Source: Nostoc sp. CHAB 5836 (GTDB taxonomy: Bacteria > Cyanobacteriota > Cyanobacteriia > Cyanobacteriales > Nostocaceae). From it: a stretch of 64,000 bases of DNA. The notes under the pieces were generated by a model. That model worked only from the letters and a program-made list of their open reading frames with translations. It searched no databases and was not told the DNA's origin. Positions 34,401-42,003 of the stretch are shown piece after piece (positions within the stretch are counted from its first letter, which is position 1; each line of letters begins with the position of its first letter). The stretch spans positions 37,966 through 101,965 of the forward strand of contig NZ_JAIVFV010000003.1 of assembly GCF_020829445.1 (NCBI RefSeq), given 5' to 3'. Position numbers and translations under genes: made by a program.

Positions 34401-35389
34401 AAACTTACAATATTACTGAGATTATCCAGCGTGACATTCCCAGTTGCATTAACTACTATATCTCCCGCAGCCACACCAGGTTGACCTTCTCCAGCTTGAA
34501 GTATTGAAGTAATAAAACTACGTTCAGAAAGGCTGATATTATTAGCATTTACCGTAATTGACCCCCCTGCTGTTGTCAAAAGAAAGGCGTTTTTTTTAAA
34601 CACTACATCCGCCCTTAATACACCTTCAGGGAAGGCTAACTGCATTTGATTACCGTTTCCAATCAACCCAACAGAACCGACTTCAGCAAGTCCCCCTAAT
34701 TCTGCACGATTATTCACCACACCCCATTGACCACCATCAAATGTGATATTTCCACCTACCCAATAACGACTTCCTTGTTGCGGTGCAAATGAACTAGCAA
34801 GTGCAGCATCATTAGCATTCGGACGAGTGCGATTGGTAATTCCCTGAGAATTAGCATTAATTCTCCTAAAAAACAATGCTGAAGGCTGAATAGTCAATAA
34901 AGGTGGTGCTTCTGGATTCGTTGCATCAAAAAACCCCTGTTCCCCAAACTGCACAGCATTCGCAGTACTTCCGACAAATGAACCCCGCACATCTAACCTT
35001 GCATTCTCACCAAATAAAATCCCATTCGGATTTATCAAAAACAAATTCGCATTGCCATCAACGCCTAAAATCCCGAAAATATTCGACGCACTACTACCAG
35101 TTACCCGCGAAAGAACATTTTCTACTCCCGATGGATTGCCAAAATAAATTCTTTGCCCATCGCTAATATTAAATTGACTAAAACTATGAAAAAGATTGCT
35201 ACCACGAACTGCACCACCATCGATACGGTCTGCATTTATATTATTAATTAAGACATTTGGTGTGAGTCGGGAGGCTTCTGCACCCAATGTATTATCAGGT
35301 ATGATTTGAGCGTTAGTGGTTTTGTTAAAAAATATTAAAAAAGTGCATCCAAATAATATTATTTGCTGTAAGTTTTGCATTTTGTTCAT
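31496..35389 (-). CDS. Filamentous-haemagglutinin-type TPS exoprotein (locus 1)
   Basis: The 1297-residue protein has a signal peptide (about 1-28) and an N-terminal two-partner secretion domain with the hallmark motifs NLFHSFSQFNI, NVLSRVTG, LFLINPNGILFG and RLDVRGSFVGSTA. A very long parallel beta-helix follows, built of repeats of the type GGNLTINA.../...GDAGDLTITT. Within 600-1100 neighbouring repeats are close to identical (SGLFASSEKDATGNAGNLTVN / SGLFASAERDSTGDAGDLKVD). The C-terminus has a single cysteine (PCLQGAGSQF) and a VTGKGGLPPSP motif. It would be exported through the outer membrane by the TpsB transporter encoded directly upstream, to act in adhesion or contact. Confidence 0.88.
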   Translation of the reverse strand: MNKMQNLQQIILFGCTFLIFFNKTTNAQIIPDNTLGAEASRLTPNVLINNINADRIDGGAVRGSNLFHSFSQFNISDGQRIYFGNPSGVENVLSRVTGSSASNIFGILGVDGNANLFLINPNGILFGENARLDVRGSFVGSTANAVQFGEQGFFDATNPEAPPLLTIQPSALFFRRINANSQGITNRTRPNANDAALASSFAPQQGSRYWVGGNITFDGGQWGVVNNRAELGGLAEVGSVGLIGNGNQMQLAFPEGVLRADVVFKKNAFLLTTAGGSITVNANNISLSERSFITSILQAGEGQPGVAAGDIVVNATGNVTLDNLSNIVSLGLENSLGDTGNIAINAQSIRLTNQSQIGSNGLRNQGNIILNAKDNITLDTNSIINTTGNLNSIGKSGDITIASGNMNLSNQSGISSANMGQGQSGKITLKVQEGISLTSGSHITSSSSASVVGGVNNLPSGNIEINTKTLTLDDSNTSITSSNIDEGRGGDIRIVADDSILLNGFGSISSSSTGKGDSGNIELQTPSLTLINGGSIGTQSSGLGNSGNLLVNGSDSVSLSGIITSTNPQTGEAIAVGSGLTTSAFGTGNGGQLTINTQRLSINDGGYITTTSGEFGRGGNLTINAKDFMEVVGRSPNLASRVSTSTLGSGDSGSLNINTSRLSIRDGAEVITLTPGTGKGGDLTIDAKNSVEVIGGSSSSPNNRSIISTTAFVGDTGNMKINTGSFSIRDGGQVTTSTLGQGQGGNLIVNADRVELIGASADGRFFSSLISAAIPGSTGDAGDLTITTKDLFLQGGVQVNAGTSGRGKGGNLTINAQDLFARDGARVFTGTFGAGQAGDLRVNASNKVELLGTFVNGSPSGLIASAERGSSGDGGNLNITTQNLLVQDGAQVLASTFSSGKGGDLTVNASESVQLIGQSANSDFLSGLFASSEKDATGNAGNLTVNTQRLLARDGAQVIAATFGAGKAGNVTVKASESIQLIGKSANNQFASGLFASAERDSTGDAGDLKVDTQNLFVGDRAGIFVNSLGTGNAGIMTINSDRIRLDNQASLNANTRSPNKDPKREQATINLNTGALMLSRNSKIITDATGENVIGGNININADVLAALQNSDISANSSNFRGGRVRITSQGIFGTQPRNFLTTESDITTKGASPTLSGSTEINQPNIDPSQGLVVLPQIIIDPDALIAQNPCLQGAGSQFIVTGKGGLPPSPNQVLGDEAMQADLIEPDPMTLTQGKPQTDEGKNPSNEKPISRNKIIPAQGWIINERGEVILTAYAANGMETQREAHSSNGCSVR

Positions 35390-35428
35390 CAGGTATTACT
35401 CACAAATATAATACAGCAGATTTCAGGT

Positions 35429-35608
35429 TTATGAGGTACAGTAACAACAGTTTGTAAACCAATTTTTTAGATGCTTGGGATTAAATAAATCAAGTGCGGT
35501 TGCAATCAGCGTATCAACCATCTTTGTTGTTGTTGGGGAAAACTGACGTAAAAAAGCTTTCAGTTGCGACCACCAATGCTCGATTGGATTAAAAATGTTT
35601 AAGTCCCG
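35429..35608 (-). pseudogene. IS630-type transposase C-terminal relic
   Basis: Sixty codons on the minus strand read RDLNIFNPIEHWWSQLKAFL...LIATALDLFNPKHLKNWF to a stop. The NPIEHWWSxLK block is the C-terminal DDE (final Glu) motif of IS630/Tc1-type transposases. The N-terminal two thirds are absent and a stop codon precedes the fragment, so it is dead. It sits between the transporter and exoprotein genes of TPS locus 1. Confidence 0.65.
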
Positions 35609-35687
35609 TTATATCAAACGGATTTGATATTAGACTCTTAATTTTAAGAAAAGTAAATTAATGTACCGTTTTGGAAATACCAAAATT

Positions 35688-37541
35688 CTAAAACGGACTG
35701 TAATTAACTGAAAAATACAAACCACTTTCTTGTAATGTCCGGTTCCTCCCTCCAACATCAACTAGGGGTATTCCCCAATCCAAGCGAACATCTAAAGAGT
35801 TACCCATTTGCCATTGCAAACCCAAACCAGTCGCTAGCAGAGTATTACTATTTGTCCTTGTGTCTCCTGAACTGTTCCAACCTACGCCAAAATCAACAAA
35901 TGGCGCAATTCGCAAAACCCCTTGCGATTCTGGTACTTTGAGAATTGGTATTTGTACCTCCGCCGATAAAAACGCACCGTTATCTGTCAATAGCAAATCT
36001 TGTCGATAACCTCTGACACTGCCAAAGCCACCGATCGCAAATTGTTCTAATGGTACAATCGCACTACCTGCGAATTGCAAGTCAGAACGAAGTAACAGTA
36101 AGGTTTCCGGTGCGATCAGCCGCACGTATTGACTCTGTCCACGCCAGCTAAAAAAGCGACTGTCGGGTGGTTTATTATTGATTGTGGCATTAAATGCATC
36201 AATACCGATATTAAATTGCGATCGCAAAGCAAATACTTCTGTTGGGTTGCGGGTTGTCCATTCTTGAAAAAATCGCAACGCAGAGATGCGGGTTTTACCT
36301 TCGTCATCCGCACCTGGAGAAAGAGGAAAGTCAACTCCTAATAACGAAGTTTGACTTTCTTGTTGCGAAATAGTTAAACCAAGAGCAAACTCTTCTGTAG
36401 GGGTTTGAAACAACGGCTGACGAAAGCTTAATTCTAAGGAGTGCGAATCTCCTAAGATATCTAAACGATTAAAAGGAGGTTCGGTTACTTCTGTGTTGCT
36501 TGTACTATACGCTACCCTAATTGTGGCGTTATTGGGATTTATCGGAACAGTATAGTTAACATCATAAGCATTGCTACCATCAGTATTAGTGTAAGTTGCT
36601 TGCAGTGCATCTCCAATGCCAAAAAAATTACCTTCGTTAATTTGGATACCTCTACGAACGCTACCAACGCTAGGCGCACGTCCATTATCAACAAACAATT
36701 TTGTCTTGAAGGAGTCTGCTTCTTCAACGGTTACTTCCAACAGATTTAACTCAGGACGCGCTCCCGAAGTAAGATTAGCAGAAACAGTTTTAATTAAAGG
36801 GTTGAGTTTTAATAGTTGTAAAGCCTGCAATAGTCGATTTTTATTTAATGGTGTTTGAGTAGCTATTGCCAACCGACTACTAATATATCCAGGGTTAAGC
36901 CTGCGCGTACCCAGAACGCGAATGGCTTCAATACCCCCTTCCACAATTTGAATTTTGACAACTCCCCCATCCCGAATAAATTTTTGTCCAGCCGGAATCA
37001 CCGCATCAGAGTTAATATAGCCTGCATCAGTATACTTTTCTCTAAGAATTTCTTCAGCTTGCAACAGTTCAGCAAAAGTGATGGGTGTACCTGTTAATTT
37101 CTGAGTTGCTTGCGCTAATTCTTTATCGCTAAAAGCAGTATTACCAATAAATTCAAACTGCTTAACTATAAATGTCCCTGGAATTTCTTGGTTTTCTTGT
37201 GGTGTGGGAGAGTCAGCAGGCGGTGTTTGCAGCAGTTCTTCATTTGGTGAAGGAGTTGGAGTTGGAGGCGGTTCGGGAACTGTCGGCGTGACTGGGGAAG
37301 GAATTTGAGTTAGTACGACAGGTTCAGTAGTTGATAATGAAGGACTATCAACACTCAGGATGAAAATCGTACCTTTATTTTCTACACCACTGAATAGAAC
37401 TTCTGTTGCCACAGCAACTTGAGGTAAGATAATTAACTTTCCTACTGCGATCGCGCTTAATATGCATAACCGCCACATCCACCTCGCTGCACTCATGTCA
37501 AGTGTAACACTGTCATTAATTATATTTAATCGAAAAATCAT
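35688..37541 (-). CDS. TpsB-type outer-membrane transporter (ShlB/FhaC/HecB family)
   Basis: From the ATG at 37541 the protein is about 617 residues, the normal size. It has a signal region, a Pro/Thr-rich linker ([18 protein letters not shown]), a POTRA domain ([38 protein letters not shown]) and a 16-strand Omp85-type barrel. The barrel shows a typical lid-loop motif ([15 protein letters not shown]) and a C-terminal strand ending in SVNYSPF. It should export the haemagglutinin-type protein encoded downstream. The open frame extends to 37703, but that would overlap the upstream gene; a Met at 37496 gives a tidier signal peptide and is an alternative start. Confidence 0.88.
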   Translation of the reverse strand: MIFRLNIINDSVTLDMSAARWMWRLCILSAIAVGKLIILPQVAVATEVLFSGVENKGTIFILSVDSPSLSTTEPVVLTQIPSPVTPTVPEPPPTPTPSPNEELLQTPPADSPTPQENQEIPGTFIVKQFEFIGNTAFSDKELAQATQKLTGTPITFAELLQAEEILREKYTDAGYINSDAVIPAGQKFIRDGGVVKIQIVEGGIEAIRVLGTRRLNPGYISSRLAIATQTPLNKNRLLQALQLLKLNPLIKTVSANLTSGARPELNLLEVTVEEADSFKTKLFVDNGRAPSVGSVRRGIQINEGNFFGIGDALQATYTNTDGSNAYDVNYTVPINPNNATIRVAYSTSNTEVTEPPFNRLDILGDSHSLELSFRQPLFQTPTEEFALGLTISQQESQTSLLGVDFPLSPGADDEGKTRISALRFFQEWTTRNPTEVFALRSQFNIGIDAFNATINNKPPDSRFFSWRGQSQYVRLIAPETLLLLRSDLQFAGSAIVPLEQFAIGGFGSVRGYRQDLLLTDNGAFLSAEVQIPILKVPESQGVLRIAPFVDFGVGWNSSGDTRTNSNTLLATGLGLQWQMGNSLDVRLDWGIPLVDVGGRNRTLQESGLYFSVNYSPF

Positions 37542-37557
37542 AACATGAGTTGGGTAA

Positions 37558-40500
37558 TTAGATAATAAAATTATTAAATTCCTGCCATGCTTGTTTTCTA
37601 GTCTCCTCTGAAAAACAATAGAAGTAAGCTTCAAACAACAACCTTGCCTCATCAAGCAGTGAATAATCCTTGAGCTTGTTACTGTAATCTTTAAGCCTTT
37701 CAAAGTTCATTTGACGTGCAAAATCTTTAATAGCAAGGTTAAAAGCTTCAAGGTAAATATGTGTTTGAGAGGCTGTTTCTTGCCACCATTTAATCCTATT
37801 TATATTACTCTCAGATACTAACTTAGTTAAAATATCAATAGAAAAGGCTCGTAAATTTGCAATCTCTACCTCGTTACATTGCTGGATTTGGAGTAATGTT
37901 TCTAACAACTTAAGCTCTTGTTCTAGATTAATTGATTTACCGTCATAACCTAGATACTTTAGTATTAAATCAACACTACAAGCATGATTAGGCGCAGTTT
38001 TGAGAATTTCTTTTTGTTCATTTGTGCTTAATTTCCAAGTTTCACAATTATTAAGTAAGTCTCGCGTTTGTTGGGGATGAGTGTAGAGTTCTACTACCCT
38101 GAGTGCAATATTTTTTAATTCTGTGGAACCTAGATCCCAAGCACGACAATCGTAAAGCAAGCTTTGCCTTTGTTGAAGTTGGGTATGATTTTCTAAGACT
38201 TTAAGAGCATAGTCTGATAAAGCTCTCTTTTCATCATCTTGCAGAGAGGGTCTAACAGGAGGTAACTTTAGTTCAATTCCTAGCTTCCAACCAACCATTT
38301 GGATTTCCAACCAGTCTTGATTTAAGAATCCTTTAGTCACGCTAGGAATAGTTATCAGAGTTTGTAATTGCGGATCAATTGATTTTTGTGAAATCCAGTT
38401 TTGGCAGAGACAATACAGTAAGTCGCCTTTTATCCAATCAAAACGATCGCTGTCTCGCAAACAGTGTGTTAGAGTTACAGCATATTGTGGTGACTTAACA
38501 ACAAGTTTATTTAAATCTTGGTGTTGAATAACGTTCCACGCACAACTATCTATACAAAATGTTTTCCTGATGTTTTCATCATTGGCTATTATTGGCAACC
38601 ATTTTTGTAATGTATCAATTGGAAACTTTTCCCCTAATAATTTGTCAATAAAATCAACAGATTCTTGTGGAGTATTGTATAAAATACTAGCTAGTTTATC
38701 CCAATCATCAAATTGTTTGGATGATTGTTGGAAATTAGATAAGATTTCAACAAGTCCAGCTTTCTTGTTTTCAAACCAGCCAAGGGTTTGATTTAGTTTA
38801 AAATTATCTAAGTTAATCAAAGCAACTAACAATTTTCTTGCTTCTTCATAAGGTGGAGACCAATTTGTAAGAAACTGGTAATAAAAACTATCCTGCTGTA
38901 AATGATTCATTCCTACCAAATTACTCAGTTGCGGTAGAATATTTAAAACCCCATTTCGCTTGATAAGTAACGTACTCAATAACTCGGCAGCTTCCGCATT
39001 TTTAGTTTGTAGCTGTCTGTACAAATTGCTTTCTTGAATTTTGACGCTTTCAACGTAAGGAAGCAGATTTGCAAATTTGCAGTTAAAGAAATTATAGAGG
39101 TTTTGAATGGGAATTTCACTTTTTAGAAGTGTATCTAGTAAGTAAAAACATTCTGCTTTATCTTGTTGAAAAATTGGCTTTGTGGCAAGATGGGTTGCAA
39201 ATTGCGATGCTGAATTCCAATCATGCTGAGATTTTAAAGCAACTACACTCTTACTAAGTGTGATAAGCTCTCTCAGAACTGCTGTATCTGAACATTCTGA
39301 ATAAGATGGTTCTAGCAGCCCATATTCTAATAAAATTTCGCCAAGTTTTACATTTTGTTCGAGTTGTTGCAAATGTTGAGTTTTCTCTACTAATGTCTGC
39401 AAAAAACAAACCTGCTTTTCATTTGATAGCCGCTTCCATATATCAAATATGAGTGGCACACATTGTTGTAAATTCGGTGTTGAGTATGATAATTCACGCA
39501 AAGCAAATGCTAATCCCTGTTGGTCATTATCAGTAATTATTGGAATAATAGTTTGCCATTCTTCTGTACTCAATTCTGATAAGTATCTACGTCTTTCAGC
39601 ATCTTGTTGTTCGTTAGGTAATAGGGGTATCAAGCGGGCGATCACTTGTGGATCGGTGAGATTTTGCAAAGTTATTCTATTGTGATTAATTGCTCCTAGC
39701 TGTTCTAGGAGTTGCGAAACTTTTACAGGGATATCAACGATGGAATTAATCAAGCTGATATAGTGAGATTTGAACTGGTTTTGGTTAAACCACCCCTCAT
39801 TTTTTTTAGTTGCTCGATTCAACCAAATTAAATCATCGGGAAGCCGACTTTGGAGAGAATTGTTAAACTTGATGAGTACTTGTGCCCAGTTGCATTGCTG
39901 CTCATCTAGCGTACCTACTGCAACTGAAACTTGACTGCGACAGACAGCGGGTAACAACAACAAAATTATCTCTAAAAAATCTTCTGGTTTAATAGTATCA
40001 TCCAGTGTTAGAAGTAGTCTCTGACCATTAATCAATGCATCTTCTGCTTCTAACAACCAAGGTATTTTAGTATTGCGATCGCTCAAATATTGTTGTATTT
40101 TCGTAACCTCTTTTTCTCTAAACTCTGTTGAGACTTGCTCCTCAAGAAGTGGAATTTGTAGAGGTGCTAAATTGGCATTGAACTCATATTGAATTGGTAT
40201 TATTTGGTTCAAAATCCAATAAAGTAACTTATAAGTTCTACTTTGCAGTACTGCTAGCGAGTTTATTGGAATAAAAACATAGCGATGTTGGATAAAATCC
40301 CGATCACCACTGTTAACCTGATGTCCATTTTCGTTAATAGAACTTGATGCTTGTACTAATACTAAATTATTGTCTTGTAAGAAGATACCAGCTGCTCTGA
40401 TATTATCTCTTGCAGGTGGTTGTCCTTTCCAGAAGCGATGCGTTTTTTCCACCATTGTTACAAGTTGCTCTTGATTAGTTAAATCAGCAGTACGAGCAAC

Positions 40501-40575
40501 AAGGCAATATCCAGAATCTTCGTTGCCAGCAAATTTGCCATAAATGAACTGGCTGTGTCTTAATGTCTCGTTCAT
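37558..40575 (-). CDS. Large GTPase-operon protein, GAP1-like (tentative)
   Basis: The 1005-residue cytoplasmic protein has no signal or membrane segment. The first 250 residues form a mixed alpha/beta region starting with FIYGKFAGNEDSGYCLVAR and including RYVFIPINSLAVLQSRTYKLLY and AVCRSQVSVAVGT. The remainder is Leu/Gln-rich helical repeat sequence. The opening pattern and its place beside two GTPases suggest the GAP1 (GTPase-associated protein 1) class described in predicted bacterial conflict systems, but no motif is decisive. It lies 144 bp downstream of the P-loop GTPase gene on the same strand. A TPS transporter gene begins just after its stop, perhaps only by chance. Confidence 0.5.
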   Translation of the reverse strand: MNETLRHSQFIYGKFAGNEDSGYCLVARTADLTNQEQLVTMVEKTHRFWKGQPPARDNIRAAGIFLQDNNLVLVQASSSINENGHQVNSGDRDFIQHRYVFIPINSLAVLQSRTYKLLYWILNQIIPIQYEFNANLAPLQIPLLEEQVSTEFREKEVTKIQQYLSDRNTKIPWLLEAEDALINGQRLLLTLDDTIKPEDFLEIILLLLPAVCRSQVSVAVGTLDEQQCNWAQVLIKFNNSLQSRLPDDLIWLNRATKKNEGWFNQNQFKSHYISLINSIVDIPVKVSQLLEQLGAINHNRITLQNLTDPQVIARLIPLLPNEQQDAERRRYLSELSTEEWQTIIPIITDNDQQGLAFALRELSYSTPNLQQCVPLIFDIWKRLSNEKQVCFLQTLVEKTQHLQQLEQNVKLGEILLEYGLLEPSYSECSDTAVLRELITLSKSVVALKSQHDWNSASQFATHLATKPIFQQDKAECFYLLDTLLKSEIPIQNLYNFFNCKFANLLPYVESVKIQESNLYRQLQTKNAEAAELLSTLLIKRNGVLNILPQLSNLVGMNHLQQDSFYYQFLTNWSPPYEEARKLLVALINLDNFKLNQTLGWFENKKAGLVEILSNFQQSSKQFDDWDKLASILYNTPQESVDFIDKLLGEKFPIDTLQKWLPIIANDENIRKTFCIDSCAWNVIQHQDLNKLVVKSPQYAVTLTHCLRDSDRFDWIKGDLLYCLCQNWISQKSIDPQLQTLITIPSVTKGFLNQDWLEIQMVGWKLGIELKLPPVRPSLQDDEKRALSDYALKVLENHTQLQQRQSLLYDCRAWDLGSTELKNIALRVVELYTHPQQTRDLLNNCETWKLSTNEQKEILKTAPNHACSVDLILKYLGYDGKSINLEQELKLLETLLQIQQCNEVEIANLRAFSIDILTKLVSESNINRIKWWQETASQTHIYLEAFNLAIKDFARQMNFERLKDYSNKLKDYSLLDEARLLFEAYFYCFSEETRKQAWQEFNNFII

Positions 40576-40719
40576 AACAAATACAGTTGATGAATTTAGA
40601 TTGCTCTTGTGTATTTCTGGGATGTATGAAATAGCATCAAAAGGGGCATTGAGAAGAATCCAGAAGCCATAATTCCGAATTTTCCTTTTTCTGAAAGCCC
40701 CTTAATGCCTAAAAACTAC
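40576..40719 (-). promoter_or_regulatory. Intra-operon spacer with long inverted repeat
   Basis: AAGGGGCTTTC-type and GCCCCTTTTG-type arms (about 40640-40705 on the minus strand) can pair around a loop of about 50 bases between the two genes. This could partly attenuate transcription of the 40575 gene. Confidence 0.35.
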
Positions 40720-41931
40720 TTACTGGTGGTTGGGGAGTTTAGGTGGACAGTTTAAAATGCCCTCAATTAACCACGCGATTGGTTCAATGACATGGATTGG
40801 GTGGCATTCCACTCCTTGTTTGATAGTCGGTTGGTGTTTTTGCGGCTCCAGATTGTTTGAGTTTTTGATGTTCAATCCAAAACCTTCTGATGGTGGGGGA
40901 GTCTTAGGTGTGTTGGGTTCTGGATTGTTTGGTTTATTTGTAAGTAAATCTTCTGGGTCATATCCACCACTGTAACGACTCTCTGGTGTCGGGATGTCTG
41001 GTTGTTGAATATCCGGTGAGGTGTGGTTGTTTTGGTTAGGATCTTCAATAGCCTTACGCCATCTCCCGCCTGAGTCTTGATAGCGACCTATGGCAGAGAC
41101 CCCAAAGAACTGACAACGATTGTATTTGTGAAGTTGATTCCTTTTTTCTTTGTTTGGTTCTAAGTGGCAGTAAGTTTGAAGACGCTTCAACATTTGTGAA
41201 CCCATTAATTCTAGGGCGAGTTTTTGCGGATCTTGCGCTTGACGCCAAAGATTATCGTCATCGTCAACCTTAGTGACGCAAAAAGCCATGTATTGTTCTA
41301 AACGTTCAAAATCGTTACTAGGATAGGAGCGTTCCTGAAATTCCTGAAATAAATCAATCAACAGACTTTGATAAGAATCGCCATCTTTAAAACTTGCCTT
41401 TGGGTCAATTAAAAAGATGATTCCATCGCAACTCATCAAATATTCTACTATTCCCTTATATTCTCGTTCAACCTCCTCATACTCATTTGTAAATATTTTG
41501 CGATCGTTGCTGGTGGATTTATTTTTTTTCCGCACAATGATGTCACTTGCATTGTATATATCTTCGTAAAACTCTCCAGGAGCATCGATAAATTCCAATA
41601 CAATTTTAGAGGCGGGTATATCGAGTTGCTGGGGTTTGAGTACATAACTGAAAATTGGTATCTCGTCAATTCTCTCATTAGGCAGTGGTAATACACCTGG
41701 TTTTCTCGTGTTATCCATTTCTCTACGGTGTTTCTTAACAAACTGGCGAGCTTCTGGATCGGCAGCAACAAGCCACTCATCTGGTGATGCTTCTAGGGCA
41801 TCGTACAGCCTTGAGAGAAAAACAGTCTTTCCTGACCCTTTTGTTCCCCAGATTCCAATGCGGATATCTCTTGATGGATCTTGAAAGTTTTCTTGGATAA
41901 TATTTTTTAAACTTGTAATCAAATTAGCCAT
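40720..41931 (-). CDS. P-loop GTPase, double-GTPase-system-like
   Basis: The 403-residue protein is led by a TRAFAC-type GTPase domain (residues 20-290). Motifs are Walker A GTKGSGKT (29-36), switch II/G3 DAPG (116-119), the G4 base-recognition TKVD (220-223) and a G5-like GVSAIGR near 275. Residues 300-375 are Pro/Asn/Ser-rich and disordered, then a short conserved end (HPIHVIEPIAWLIEGI). The G-domain resembles GTPases from predicted two-GTPase operons rather than Era/Ras types. It sits between a dynamin-like GTPase gene (72 bp upstream) and the GAP1-like gene. Confidence 0.75.
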   Translation of the reverse strand: MANLITSLKNIIQENFQDPSRDIRIGIWGTKGSGKTVFLSRLYDALEASPDEWLVAADPEARQFVKKHRREMDNTRKPGVLPLPNERIDEIPIFSYVLKPQQLDIPASKIVLEFIDAPGEFYEDIYNASDIIVRKKNKSTSNDRKIFTNEYEEVEREYKGIVEYLMSCDGIIFLIDPKASFKDGDSYQSLLIDLFQEFQERSYPSNDFERLEQYMAFCVTKVDDDDNLWRQAQDPQKLALELMGSQMLKRLQTYCHLEPNKEKRNQLHKYNRCQFFGVSAIGRYQDSGGRWRKAIEDPNQNNHTSPDIQQPDIPTPESRYSGGYDPEDLLTNKPNNPEPNTPKTPPPSEGFGLNIKNSNNLEPQKHQPTIKQGVECHPIHVIEPIAWLIEGILNCPPKLPNHQ

Positions 41932-41949
41932 TACATTTTCTCCATAATA

Positions 41950-41986
41950 ATTTTAGGTGTTGCTGATTTAGCAGCAACGCCTAATT
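41950..41986 (-). terminator. Hairpin between the two GTPase genes
   Basis: TTAGGTGTTGCTG and CAGCAACGCCTAA pair nearly perfectly around a 5-6 base loop, with AAAATTATT following on the minus strand. There is no T-run, so it may be a processing or attenuation site within the operon. Confidence 0.45.
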
Positions 41987-42003
41987 TTGAAGCTGCTTGT
42001 ATC

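Noticed and set aside
35688..37703. Full 671-aa start for the TpsB transporter
   Set aside because: The first 54 codons overlap the end of the upstream gene and do not form a signal peptide; Met at 37541 or 37496 is more likely.
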